Source of the DNA: Phycisphaerae bacterium
GTDB lineage: Bacteria > Planctomycetota > Phycisphaerae > UBA1845 > CAIVHJ01
Assembly (NCBI GenBank): GCA_022072405.1
Contig: JAJVHX010000011.1
Span: 186,001-250,000, forward strand
Length of the DNA stretch: 64,000 nucleotides
Reading direction: 5' to 3'
The number at the start of each line of letters is the position of its first letter. Position 1 is the stretch's first letter. Below the pieces are notes generated by a model. The model saw only the letters and a program-made list of their open reading frames with translations, did not search any database and was not told the DNA's origin. The position numbers and the translations under genes are program-made. Positions 23,503 to 32,375 of the stretch are shown in pieces.

Positions 23503-23910
23503 TCACGGCTCAGTCCGGGGGTGCAGGCGATACCATTTGGCGATCAGTCGCGGCAGGAACTCCTGCAGAACATCCTGATATTCCACCCGTGTGGGCGGTT
23601 GGGTTGAATGTGGAATGACGATCACATCGAAACCCGGAAATTGCTGGGCCGCCCGCAGCAGGCGAAAAGCTTCCCGGATCAAACGCCGGTGGCGATTCCG
23701 GACCACTGCCCCGCCCAGTCGGCGGCCGACGCTAAGCCCTAGCCGGCACTGTTCTAAGCCATTGGCAGCGATATAGATAGTGGCTAACTGGCCTTGTTGA
23801 CGACACCGTTGCTGGTAGATTCGGGAAAAATCTGTCTGCCGAATCAGCCGAAATTTTCTTGGGAATCGGTAATTGTTTTTCACGACTAATAACATGATGC
23901 CAGTGGCCAC
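23503..23910 (-). CDS. rnpA: Ribonuclease P protein component
   Basis: RnpA assists the RNase P RNA in trimming the 5' ends of tRNA precursors. The protein of about 130 residues contains the RNR motif in [16 protein letters not shown], preceded by [13 protein letters not shown], and a conserved FDVIVIPH strand. Alternative starts are 23910 and 23895; the latter begins [20 protein letters not shown], which fits the family. The usual neighbour rpmH (L34) is absent: only about 90 bases separate the start from a divergent gene, and the gene downstream is fabI rather than yidD/yidC. Confidence 0.92.
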   Translation of the reverse strand: MATGIMLLVVKNNYRFPRKFRLIRQTDFSRIYQQRCRQQGQLATIYIAANGLEQCRLGLSVGRRLGGAVVRNRHRRLIREAFRLLRAAQQFPGFDVIVIPHSTQPPTRVEYQDVLQEFLPRLIAKWYRLHPRTEP

Positions 23911-23946
23911 AATTGTAAAGATTGTAATTTGAATAATATAGAGTGC

Positions 23947-23975
23947 TTGTCACTCAAACAGAGGTATCCTAAGAT
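23947..23975 (+). promoter_or_regulatory. Promoter of the VWA/MoxR cluster
   Basis: TTGTCA (23947-23952), a 17-base spacer and TAAGAT (23970-23975) closely match a housekeeping promoter. A 5-bp dyad GAGTG/CACTC at 23941-23955 overlaps the -35 box and could be an operator. The predicted start near 23982 gives a short leader and supports the ATG at 24000 as the gene start. Confidence 0.55.
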
Positions 23976-23999
23976 CAATTGACTAATAAGGGGCGCCTC

Positions 24000-25928
24000 A
24001 TGACTTCATTACAGCGCAATATCCGCCAGACACAATTCCGGTTGGGAGTGAATGACTGGTTTTACGCTCTCGGCTGGTCGTTACTCGGGGCGGCAGGGGT
24101 CTGGTCGGTGGTGGTGATTCTTGACCGTTTGTTCCAGTGGCAGTGGCCAAAAATTTTAATTTTGGCCGGCTTGGCTGCTGCGGTGCTGGCGGTGTCGCTG
24201 ATCTGGGCCTGGGTTCTGCGGAAGAATGAGTTGCAGGCTGCTGCAGCACTCGATGCGGCTGCGGGTCTGAAGGAACGGCTCAGCACCGGATTGTTCTGCC
24301 AGCCACTGGAAGACGTTTTCGCCCGGGCGGTAGTTGAAGATGCCGAGTCGCTCAGTCAGCGCGTCAGTGCCCGCTCGTTCATTCGTTTTCGCTGGCCGTC
24401 GTCGCTCTCCTTTGCGACGGTGGCTATGGTCCTGGCTTTGATATTCAGCTACCTGCCGATTTCACCGCTGCAATCCACCGTGCAGGCGAATCAGAACGGT
24501 GACCAGAAAAATGCCGAAATCCGCAAGCAGGAAGTGCAGCGCATCCAGCGCGAACTTCAGCCGCTCAAGGAGCTGGCGGAGAAGAACCCGTCACTGAGCA
24601 GTTTGAAGGAAAAGCTCAAGAGCCTCGATGATCTGCCGATGGAAAAACTGCAGACCCCCGAAAGCGTTCGCAAGGAGGCGATCAAGAAAGTTGACGACAT
24701 GGCTGACGAGCTGCGCAAGCAGCGCGATAACGCCAATTCCGAACAGCTCAGCGAACTGCAACGGATGTTCCGCAATCTCAAGTCGACTCAGCAACCTCAG
24801 ACGCCGACGGAAAAACTGACGCAATCATTGGCCAAGGGCGATTTCAAGAGCGCCCAGGATGCGATTAAGGAGATGCAGGAAGAGCTGGCCAAGCTGGAGC
24901 AGAAATCGGATCCGCAGAAAGCCCAGCAGATGGAACAGCAAATGAAAAACCTGGCGGATCAGTTGAAGAAAGCCGCTGAGCAGCAGGAAAAGAAAGATCA
25001 ACTGCAACAGGAGCTGAAGCAGGCAGGTGTTGATGAGAAAACCGCGCAGAAAGCGACCGAGCAGCTCACCAAGCAGGATATGCAGAAAATGGCTGATCAG
25101 ATGAAGAAGCAGGGGGCCAGTGATCAGCAGGTCAAGGAGATGCAGAAAAAGCTGGAGAGCATGCAGCAGGCCTGCAAACAGTGCAATAGTATGGGCCAGC
25201 AGATGCAGCAGGCGGCTCAGGCCATGCAACAGGCCCAGCAGGGCGAATCTTCCACGGGCGATGCCTCCGAACAACTGCAACAGGCGTCCGAAATGCTCAA
25301 TAATATGGAGAGTATGGAGCAGCAGATCTCTGAGATGGAATCGACTTTGGCGGATCTGCAGCAGATGAAGGATGAACTGGCCAATAACGATCAGAACCAG
25401 AATGGCGATCAGGGTGATGAATCGGAAGATGAATGTCCCAACTGCAATGGGCGCGGTTGCAGCCAGTGCAACGGGACCGGCAAAAAAGGTCAGGGTCAGG
25501 GCCAAGGCCAAGGTGAAGGTAAAGGCGGCGGCATGGGCAGTAAGGGCCAAGGTAAGGGCGGCGTCGCCGATGAGGAAGCCATTGACGTTCGCTTCAAGAA
25601 AGAACGTACCAAAGTCAACACGCTGCAGGGCAGCATCATCAGCAAACGCTTTGTCGATGGTGAACAGGTGAAGGGTGAGGTCACTTCGGATGAAGTGCAG
25701 TTGATTACCGCCGCCGAGCAGCAAGCTACCGATGCTGTCAACAAGGCCAAAGTTCCCAATCAGTACAAGCGCCTGGTGAAGGATTATTTTTCGCAGATTC
25801 GCCAGGAAATGAATCGTAAAGCTCCGGCAGAACCAGCCAAGTCTACTGAAGATAAGACTTCGGGTACGGACCAGGCGGATGGTGCGAAACCTGCGGACGA
25901 GGAAGCCGCGGATAACACCACAGAATAA
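24000..25928 (+). CDS. Membrane-anchored Gln-rich coiled-coil protein with DnaJ-like zinc knuckle
   Basis: A 642-residue protein of unknown function. Membrane helices lie near residues 25-45 and 49-70 and around 135-155, with a conserved-looking ALDAAAGLKERLSTGL between. Then comes a very long charged, Gln/Met/Lys-rich coiled coil (about 170-470). Two Cys-x2-Cys-x-Gly-x-Gly units (CPNCNGRGCSQCNGTG, near 475-490) form a DnaJ-like zinc knuckle, followed by a Gly/Lys/Gln low-complexity stretch and a C-terminal domain containing VADEEAIDVRFKKERTKVNTL. I do not recognise the whole architecture; the N-terminal region recalls DUF4175-type membrane proteins. It begins the block of NHL, VWA, MoxR and DUF58 genes, so it may be a structural partner of that system. 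Confidence 0.7.
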   Translation: MTSLQRNIRQTQFRLGVNDWFYALGWSLLGAAGVWSVVVILDRLFQWQWPKILILAGLAAAVLAVSLIWAWVLRKNELQAAAALDAAAGLKERLSTGLFCQPLEDVFARAVVEDAESLSQRVSARSFIRFRWPSSLSFATVAMVLALIFSYLPISPLQSTVQANQNGDQKNAEIRKQEVQRIQRELQPLKELAEKNPSLSSLKEKLKSLDDLPMEKLQTPESVRKEAIKKVDDMADELRKQRDNANSEQLSELQRMFRNLKSTQQPQTPTEKLTQSLAKGDFKSAQDAIKEMQEELAKLEQKSDPQKAQQMEQQMKNLADQLKKAAEQQEKKDQLQQELKQAGVDEKTAQKATEQLTKQDMQKMADQMKKQGASDQQVKEMQKKLESMQQACKQCNSMGQQMQQAAQAMQQAQQGESSTGDASEQLQQASEMLNNMESMEQQISEMESTLADLQQMKDELANNDQNQNGDQGDESEDECPNCNGRGCSQCNGTGKKGQGQGQGQGEGKGGGMGSKGQGKGGVADEEAIDVRFKKERTKVNTLQGSIISKRFVDGEQVKGEVTSDEVQLITAAEQQATDAVNKAKVPNQYKRLVKDYFSQIRQEMNRKAPAEPAKSTEDKTSGTDQADGAKPADEEAADNTTE

Positions 25929-26061
25929 TCGGGTACGGATTTAGATCCAGCGGGGGCAGTCACTTGAAACCGCATCCCGCAATCGCATCGGCGTCCTGTT
26001 GTGTAGACGTGCAATCATAAAACCACGCTGACCGAAATTTCCCCCAGACTACAGAGGACGG

Positions 26062-27012
26062 ATGTTGATCCAGGCGGTTCAATTTCCACGAGTGAGCAGT
26101 CAAAAGCTGCTGGTGGTCTGGCTGGTCGGTGTGGCGCTACTGAGCGGTGCGGGGTGTCGGCGGGAAGCAGGGCCCAACGGTGTGGTTCAGGCTTTCGGAA
26201 CCACCGGGCTGGGGTGGGGCGATTTCAGTTATCCACGGGCCATCTCGATGGCGGCAGGCGACAAATTCTATGTCGTCGATAAAAGCGCACGAATTCAACG
26301 CTTCGACCAGGATGGTAAATTCGAAGTCGGCTGGTGGATGCCGGATTACAAGTCCGGCAAACCGGTCGGTCTGACGGTGCACCCTGATGGCCGGGTGCTG
26401 GTGGCGGATACCCACTATCACCGGATATCGATATTCACCGCCGATGGCCAGTTGCTGGAAACGCGCGGCGGTGAGGGGGATCAACCGGGCCAGTTCCGCC
26501 TGCCGACCGACGTGGAAGTAGCGGCGGACGGGACCATTTTCGTCAGCGAATATGGCGGTAATGATCGCATCACTCATTTCACGGCGGATTGGCAGGTGAT
26601 CAGCACCATCGGCGAAGTGCCGGTGGCGGGGATGCGCATTAATCGCCCGAATAAAATCGATCTCGATGCAGAAGGCAATATCTGGGTGGCGGATTCCTGC
26701 AACCACCGCATCGTCTGCTTCGCACCCGATGGTACATTTCTAACCAGTTTCGGCGAACTGGGTGACGGGGCTGGTCAACTGCGTTTTCCCTATGATCTAC
26801 ATGTCTGTCGCGATGGCACGTTGCTGGTGGCGGAATACGGCAATCATCGGTTACAGTGGTTCAATCGCGAGGGTAAATCGTTGCGCACTTGGGGCACGCC
26901 GGGTCGGGAACTCGGCCAGTTATATTCACCCTGGGGCGCGGCGGAAGGAGCCAATGGTCTGGTCTATATTGTGGATTCGCTGAACAATCGCCTTCAGATG
27001 GTGCGCCCGTGA
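26062..27012 (+). CDS. NHL-repeat (beta-propeller) lipoprotein
   Basis: A 316-residue protein with a signal ending in the lipobox LSGAGC (Cys about residue 32), so probably anchored to a membrane facing the periplasm. The rest is made of about six NHL-type repeats of 40-45 residues, with phrases such as VLVADTHYHRISIF, NIWVADSCNHRIVCF and LLVAEYGNHRLQWF marking the propeller blades. Such propellers usually bind proteins or ligands and have no fixed catalytic role. The stop overlaps the next gene by 4 bases (GTGA), so its product probably works with the VWA membrane protein. AGAGGA precedes the start. Confidence 0.85.
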   Translation: MLIQAVQFPRVSSQKLLVVWLVGVALLSGAGCRREAGPNGVVQAFGTTGLGWGDFSYPRAISMAAGDKFYVVDKSARIQRFDQDGKFEVGWWMPDYKSGKPVGLTVHPDGRVLVADTHYHRISIFTADGQLLETRGGEGDQPGQFRLPTDVEVAADGTIFVSEYGGNDRITHFTADWQVISTIGEVPVAGMRINRPNKIDLDAEGNIWVADSCNHRIVCFAPDGTFLTSFGELGDGAGQLRFPYDLHVCRDGTLLVAEYGNHRLQWFNREGKSLRTWGTPGRELGQLYSPWGAAEGANGLVYIVDSLNNRLQMVRP

Positions 27013-30000
27013 GTTCCATTTCGTTGACATTTGAACGGCCTGAATGGTTGTGGCTGCTGTTGACCCTGCCGCTGCTGGTGGTGGTGTCGTGGCGGGCGCT
27101 GCGCTCGCTGGACGCGCGTTTGCGTTTTACGGCGCTGACAGCCCGTTGCCTGGTGCTGGCGGTGCTGATCGCCTGTGCGGCCGGCATTGAATTTGAACAC
27201 ACCAACCGAAATCTGACTGTTCTTTTCCTGCTCGATCGCTCCAACAGTATTCCCAAGGAATTGTACGGTGCCCAGGAGCAATTCATACGCGAGGTGGTCA
27301 AGACCATTCCCCCGGAAGATCGTGTCGGCGTGCTCACCTTCGATGCCCAGTCCTATGTCGAGCAGCTTCCGATGCGGGGCAATATTTTTATCGAAGTGCT
27401 GCCTGAAGGACTGCGTCCGGATCGGACTGATATCGCCGGAGCGGTGCGCATGGCTATGGCACTGTTCCCGCCGGACACCGCCAAACGCATTATCATTCTC
27501 AGTGACGGCAATAATAACGTCGGCGATATTCTGGGCGAGGTACAGCGGGCCAAAGCCAGCGGCGTCGGGGTCGATGTCGTGCCCATGTACTATATCCGCA
27601 GCAAAGAAATTTATGCGGAAAAACTGGTCGTACCCAGTCTGGTGAAAGATGGCGATCTGGTGCCGCTGCGGGCCATTCTGATTAATCCCTCCAACATGCC
27701 GGTGAAAGGGACGATCAGCCTGACACACAACAGTGAAGCCGTACCCTTGCCGGACGAACTGGCCCGGCAGACCCTGGAGCCAGGCCAAAATCTCATTGCC
27801 CTCAAAGTGCCGGTACACGGCAGCAAACCTCATCGTTTTGAATTGGTCTTTCGACCCGATCAGGAGAGCGCAGATACCCTCCCGGAAAACAACCGGGCCA
27901 CCGCCTTCACTTTTGTCGGCGGCGGGGAAAAAGTGTTGCTGTTGAGCCTGCGGGAGGAAGATGATCTGGCGCTGGTCCGGGCGCTGCAGGATGAAAAAAT
28001 CGAGGTGGAGGTGCTGAATATTGCAGATGCCGAGGGCTTGGACCTGCTCGGTTTTATGCAATATTCGTCGATCATACTTTCCAACATCGGGGCCAACTGG
28101 TTCACCGATGAGCAGCAGAAACAATTGATCACTTACGTGCGGGAGATGGGCGGCGGATTGATCATGACCGGCGGCGATGAAGCCTTTGGAGCGGGCGGGT
28201 GGATCGGTTCGCCCGTCGAGGAAATCATGCCGGTTGATTTCGAGATCAAACATCGGCAGGTCATTCCACGCGGGGCACTGGCGATTGTCATGCACAGTTG
28301 CGAAATGCCGCGGCAGAATTTTTCCGCCAAGCAGATCGCCGCCAAAGCAGTGGAAACCATCAGCAGCAAGGATTATTTCGGACTGGTTTCCTACAGTCAT
28401 ATGCGCGGAGTCATCTGGGATGTGCCGATGCAACTGGCGACCAATAAAACGATGATCAAAACCGCCATCGACAAGATGGAAAACGGCGACATGCCGGATT
28501 TCGGGCCGAGCATGGAAATGGCGGTTACCAGCCTGATGCAGGTCAAAGACGCCGCCCAACGCCACATGATCATCCTCAGCGACGGAGACGCCTCGCCGCC
28601 CAGCCAGGCCACCATCAACAAAATGGTCCAGAATAAGATCACCTGCAGTACGGTGGGCATCGGTTACGGCAGCCATGTCATGGAACCGACGCTGCGGCAG
28701 ATCGCCACCGATACGGGCGGACGTTTTTATGCCGCCCGCAATCCCAAAGCGCTGCCGCAGATATTCGTCAAGGAATCCAAGGTGGTACGGCGGCCGCTGC
28801 TGATCGAAGAACCGTTCATGCCGCAGGTTTATTACGGTATGAGCGAAGTATGGACTGGTTTCCCGCTCGATGCGGGATTACCGCCCTTGAATGGCATGGT
28901 ACTGACGTCGCCCAAGACCGATCCGCTGGTGGAGATGCCCTTGGTGCGAAAAACCAGCGAAGGGAATGATCCGGTACTGGCCCATTGGCGGGTGGGGTTG
29001 GGCAAGACGGTGGCCTTTACCAGCGGCTACTGGTCGCACTGGGGGGGCAACTGGACCCAGTGGTCGGGCTATTCCAAATTCTGGGCTCAGCTGGTTCGCT
29101 GGAGCATGAGCGAAGGCAAGCGCGGTAACTACGATGTCACCACCCGCCTGGATGGTAATGTCGGACGGATCATCGTCAACGCACTGGATGCCGATTCCAA
29201 CTACCTGAATTTTCTGCATCTGCAGGCCGCCGTGGCCCAGTCGGACAGCGGTGAGATCAAGCAGATCAAGCTGACGCAGGTTGGGCCGGGACAATATGAA
29301 GGACAGTTCGATGTTAACAGTACGGGACAATATGTAGCCAATATCAGCGTAGTGGAGAATGGCGCCGCGTCGAGTGTCGCCCATACCGGCTTGGCGGTGC
29401 CCTATTCGCCGGAATACAAAGAACTGGCGGCGAATGATGCCCTGCTGCAGGAAATAGTCGATACGGCAGAAGGTAAATTATGGGATGTGGGTGATTTTCA
29501 AACCGCGCAGATTTTTCGGCACGATCTTCCGGAAACGCGTTCCCGCCAGCCGGTGTGGGAATGGGTGCTGGCCTGGGTGCTGTTACCGCTTTTTCTGATC
29601 GACGTAGCCGTGCGACGGTTGGCATCGATGGTGGCGCTGTCCATTTTTATTGAAGTGCTGCTGTTCGTGGTGCTGCTTTTCGGATTGGGTGTGGTCTATC
29701 GGATGGGCTGGTCGGCGGTGTGGGGTACGCTGCTGGTGATTGCGTTTTGTGAATTGGTTGGCTGGAGCATCCGCTTTCGCTCGATCCGACCGGCTTTGGA
29801 GTTTTTTACTTCGAGTGTGGTGGCTTTGCGCGGTGCGGGGCATACCTCCGCCGGTTCATTGCAGCAATTAAAAGGAACACGCGAGCGGGTGCGCGATGAA
29901 CGTACCGGGGAGGGCGAAGTCCGTCTCGATCCGCTGGAGGCTCGCAAGGTAAAACCGCTGACCCCGACAGAAAATGCGGACAGCGGTGTACGTTTTGATG

Positions 30001-30215
30001 TCGGCGATGAAGCGGCGCAACAACAGGCGGGCGATTTGCGCAGTGCGCTCGGCGGAGCAGCAACTGATGACACGCCCACGCCGAAAAAGTTTGTCCGCCA
30101 GCCGGAACAGAAGCCCGACGAAATGGGCGTGGAAAGCCCGATGGAACGACTCCGTCGCGCACGACAACGCGCCCGCGATCAGATGGACGACCAGGAAGGG
30201 GATAAAAAACAGTAG
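27009..30215 (+). CDS. Large membrane protein with two VWA domains and a GATase-1-like domain
   Basis: A 1068-residue membrane protein. The N-terminus (FERPEWLWLLLTLPLLVVVSW) is the membrane anchor typical of BatA-like VWA proteins. The first VWA domain (about residues 75-230) has an intact MIDAS motif DRSNS. A glutamine amidotransferase-like fold, with MGGGLIMTGGDEAFGAGGW, lies around 375-400 and is followed by a second VWA-like domain (about 425-570) whose MIDAS is degenerate. Two or three hydrophobic segments lie near 860-930, followed by a charged tail. The GTG at 27009 overlaps the NHL gene's stop. Similar VWA/GATase membrane proteins occur in several planctomycetes without a known substrate. 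Confidence 0.85.
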   Translation: MSSISLTFERPEWLWLLLTLPLLVVVSWRALRSLDARLRFTALTARCLVLAVLIACAAGIEFEHTNRNLTVLFLLDRSNSIPKELYGAQEQFIREVVKTIPPEDRVGVLTFDAQSYVEQLPMRGNIFIEVLPEGLRPDRTDIAGAVRMAMALFPPDTAKRIIILSDGNNNVGDILGEVQRAKASGVGVDVVPMYYIRSKEIYAEKLVVPSLVKDGDLVPLRAILINPSNMPVKGTISLTHNSEAVPLPDELARQTLEPGQNLIALKVPVHGSKPHRFELVFRPDQESADTLPENNRATAFTFVGGGEKVLLLSLREEDDLALVRALQDEKIEVEVLNIADAEGLDLLGFMQYSSIILSNIGANWFTDEQQKQLITYVREMGGGLIMTGGDEAFGAGGWIGSPVEEIMPVDFEIKHRQVIPRGALAIVMHSCEMPRQNFSAKQIAAKAVETISSKDYFGLVSYSHMRGVIWDVPMQLATNKTMIKTAIDKMENGDMPDFGPSMEMAVTSLMQVKDAAQRHMIILSDGDASPPSQATINKMVQNKITCSTVGIGYGSHVMEPTLRQIATDTGGRFYAARNPKALPQIFVKESKVVRRPLLIEEPFMPQVYYGMSEVWTGFPLDAGLPPLNGMVLTSPKTDPLVEMPLVRKTSEGNDPVLAHWRVGLGKTVAFTSGYWSHWGGNWTQWSGYSKFWAQLVRWSMSEGKRGNYDVTTRLDGNVGRIIVNALDADSNYLNFLHLQAAVAQSDSGEIKQIKLTQVGPGQYEGQFDVNSTGQYVANISVVENGAASSVAHTGLAVPYSPEYKELAANDALLQEIVDTAEGKLWDVGDFQTAQIFRHDLPETRSRQPVWEWVLAWVLLPLFLIDVAVRRLASMVALSIFIEVLLFVVLLFGLGVVYRMGWSAVWGTLLVIAFCELVGWSIRFRSIRPALEFFTSSVVALRGAGHTSAGSLQQLKGTRERVRDERTGEGEVRLDPLEARKVKPLTPTENADSGVRFDVGDEAAQQQAGDLRSALGGAATDDTPTPKKFVRQPEQKPDEMGVESPMERLRRARQRARDQMDDQEGDKKQ

Positions 30216-30367
30216 GGAACAGGCAACTGACAAAAAGGGATAGGCAACAGGCAATGGGCAGCAGAATGTCAAAGATTGAAAGTATAACCTAGCGACTATT
30301 CACTAATTATGAATAACTAAAGACTAACTACTAATTACTAATGACCAACTAATCACTGGAGTTCATC
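30216..30367. repeat. Degenerate short repeats before moxR
   Basis: The gap holds two kinds of imperfect repeats: AGGCAACTG/AGGCAACAGGCAATGGGC-like units at about 30221-30260, and an AT-rich run of ACTAATTA/ACTAACTA variants at about 30290-30355. They contain many stops and no gene. They may be a simple repeat or a weak regulatory tract before moxR. Confidence 0.4.
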
Positions 30368-31387
30368 ATGGCTGGTACCATAGATCCGCAGGTGGAGAAA
30401 CTAACTCGCGAATTTCGCGGACAGTTTGAAAAAGTGAAAGGCGAAATTGAGAAGGCCATCGTCGGCCATGCGGAAATTATCGAAGGCGTGCTGACCGCGC
30501 TATTCGTCGGCGGCCATGTATTGTTGGAGGGCGTGCCGGGACTGGGTAAAACTTATCTGATCCGTTCGCTGGCCCACGCGTTGAGTCTGAAATTCAGCCG
30601 CATCCAGTTTACTCCCGACCTGATGCCCGCAGATATCATCGGTACCAACATGATTCTGGAGGATCCGCAGACCGGCCGGCGGGAATTTCGTTTTCAGCAG
30701 GGGCCGATCTTCGCGCAGTTGGCATTGGCGGATGAAATCAACCGGGCCACTCCCAAGACCCAGTCGGCCATGCTGGAAGCCATGCAGGAACATGCCGTCA
30801 CCGTCGCCGGCCAGCGCTATGCTCTGCAGGAACCCTTCTTCGTGATGGCCACTCAGAACCCCATTGAACAGGAAGGTACTTATCCACTGCCCGAAGCCCA
30901 GCTGGATCGCTTTTTCTTCAAACTGATCGTCAAATACTCCACGCACCAGGAAATGAACGAGATCATCAACCGTACCACCACCGGTTATCAGGCGGAAATC
31001 AAGCCGGTCATGCAGGGAGAGGAGATCATCCACGCTCAGAACCTGATCAAGCGGATTATCATCGCTCCGCATGTGCAGGACTATGTGATTCGGCTAGTGA
31101 TGGCCACTCATCCCGGTGGGCCGGCGGCGGTGGGGCCAACCAACAAATATATCCGCTGGGGCAGCAGTCCGCGTGGTGCTCAGGCAGTGACGCTGGCCGC
31201 CAAGGTGCAGGCCCTGCTCGACGGCCGCTATAACGTCAGCTTCAAGGACGTGGAAAAGGTTTACCTGCCCTGCCTCCGCCATCGCTGTCTGCTGAATTTT
31301 GAGGGCCAGGCGGAAGGTATTGATGTCGACCAGGTTTTGACCGAAATCATTCAGGCGACCCCAACGATGAGCGGTGCTGCTGCATAG
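30368..31387 (+). CDS. MoxR family AAA+ ATPase
   Basis: A 339-residue MoxR ATPase, a chaperone-like AAA+ protein that usually works with VWA-domain partners to mature or insert cofactors or assemble envelope complexes. Walker A is GVPGLGKTYLI (about residue 57), Walker B is LADEINRATPKTQ (about 123), and sensor 1 is MATQNPIEQEGTYPLPEAQLDRF, the MoxR signature. A C-terminal lid domain follows. GGAG lies before the ATG. The gene sits amid VWA and DUF58 genes, as in the well-known MoxR-DUF58-BatA operon, though a phosphatase-like and a glycosyltransferase gene separate it from DUF58. Confidence 0.93.
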   Translation: MAGTIDPQVEKLTREFRGQFEKVKGEIEKAIVGHAEIIEGVLTALFVGGHVLLEGVPGLGKTYLIRSLAHALSLKFSRIQFTPDLMPADIIGTNMILEDPQTGRREFRFQQGPIFAQLALADEINRATPKTQSAMLEAMQEHAVTVAGQRYALQEPFFVMATQNPIEQEGTYPLPEAQLDRFFFKLIVKYSTHQEMNEIINRTTTGYQAEIKPVMQGEEIIHAQNLIKRIIIAPHVQDYVIRLVMATHPGGPAAVGPTNKYIRWGSSPRGAQAVTLAAKVQALLDGRYNVSFKDVEKVYLPCLRHRCLLNFEGQAEGIDVDQVLTEIIQATPTMSGAAA

Positions 31388-31405
31388 TTATTACGAGGAG
31401 CTAAA

Positions 31406-32341
31406 ATGCGTGTAAGAATCATCGGATTTTTGGGAATGGTCACAGTTGGGCTATTACTCGGTTCGGCCTGCCAGGAGCCTGTATGTCACCCGCCAACTGT
31501 CGAACAGCAGACTTTCAAGCAGGCCTATCCCGGACTGAAAAACGTTTCGCAGTTCAACGATCAGTTGATAAATGGCTCAGCCCCGGAGTCCCGCGAAGCC
31601 TTTGAGACGTTGCGCTCGATGGGTATCCACACGATTATCAGCGTGGATGGTGCTCGGCCGGAAGTGGAGCTTGCCCGGCAATTCGGTATCCGCTATGTCC
31701 ATCTGCCCATCGGCTATGACGGAATCACACCGGAGGAAGGGCGACAGTTGATCGCCGCTTATCGCGATCTGCCCAAGCCAATCTATCTGCACTGTTACAA
31801 GGGTCTGCATCGCGGACCAGCCGCCGGCGCCTATATTCTGGTGGGGTCAGGGCAATGCCCAACGGAACAGGCTAAAAGATGGATGTTTCAGGCGGGCATG
31901 TCGGAGGAATATCCCGGGTTGATCGCCGCCGTCGAACAACGCCAGGTGGCCACGGTCGAGGAACTGGGTGCGCCGCGCGATGATTATCCCAGTGTGGCAA
32001 AGGTGGGCGGATTTTCACAGTTGATGTCGGGGGTGGCGCGCAGCGTGGATCATCTGAAACTGGTTCAGCAGGCGGGCTGGCAGACACCCGCTGATCACCC
32101 GGATCTCGCTCCAGCGAACGAGGGTAAAATTCTGTATCACTATTTTACGGCGCTGGCGGAGGAAGGGGCCCAGAACAATCGTCCCGCTGCTCTGCAGGAG
32201 GGGTTGACTCGGGCGGTGATCATAACCGGTGATCTGCTGCTGTTGATGGAGAGCGAGTCACCGCCGACTGCGGATCTGGATCAATTAATGGTGCGACTGG
32301 ATCAGGAGTGCAAATCCTGCCATCACGGATTTAGGAACTAA
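31406..32341 (+). CDS. Lipoprotein fusing a Cys-phosphatase domain to a c-type heme motif
   Basis: A 311-residue protein with a signal ending in lipobox LGSAC. Residues about 40-170 are a dual-specificity phosphatase-like domain (relatives DUF442 and tyrosine phosphatases): the P-loop HCYKGLHRG has the Cys-x5-Arg catalytic motif, preceded by GIHTIISVDGARPEVELARQ and followed by a short helix. The C-terminus ends in CKSCHH, a Cys-x2-Cys-His heme-attachment motif, behind about 100 helical residues, resembling a cytochrome c' arrangement. A secreted phosphatase with a covalent heme is an unusual combination. Both motifs are clear in sequence; that either is functional is inference. It follows moxR after 18 bases. 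Confidence 0.75.
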   Translation: MRVRIIGFLGMVTVGLLLGSACQEPVCHPPTVEQQTFKQAYPGLKNVSQFNDQLINGSAPESREAFETLRSMGIHTIISVDGARPEVELARQFGIRYVHLPIGYDGITPEEGRQLIAAYRDLPKPIYLHCYKGLHRGPAAGAYILVGSGQCPTEQAKRWMFQAGMSEEYPGLIAAVEQRQVATVEELGAPRDDYPSVAKVGGFSQLMSGVARSVDHLKLVQQAGWQTPADHPDLAPANEGKILYHYFTALAEEGAQNNRPAALQEGLTRAVIITGDLLLLMESESPPTADLDQLMVRLDQECKSCHHGFRN

Positions 32342-32375
32342 ACGGTAGTGATTGAGCTAACGGTTTTACCGGAGT

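Noticed and set aside
25485-25560. Tandem GGTCAGGGCCAAGG-like repeats as a possible CRISPR or minisatellite
   Set aside because: They are in-frame codons for a Gly/Lys/Gln tract within the coiled-coil protein, with no spacers.
24825-25724. A 299-codon open frame on the minus strand
   Set aside because: It is the antisense of the Gln/Lys-rich coiled-coil gene; its Leu-rich repeats simply mirror CAG/AAG-rich codons on the plus strand, with no start signal or family similarity.
26994-28676. A 560-codon minus-strand open frame
   Set aside because: It lies opposite the double-VWA gene, whose frame has clear domains; composition is His/Gln-rich as expected for an antisense shadow.
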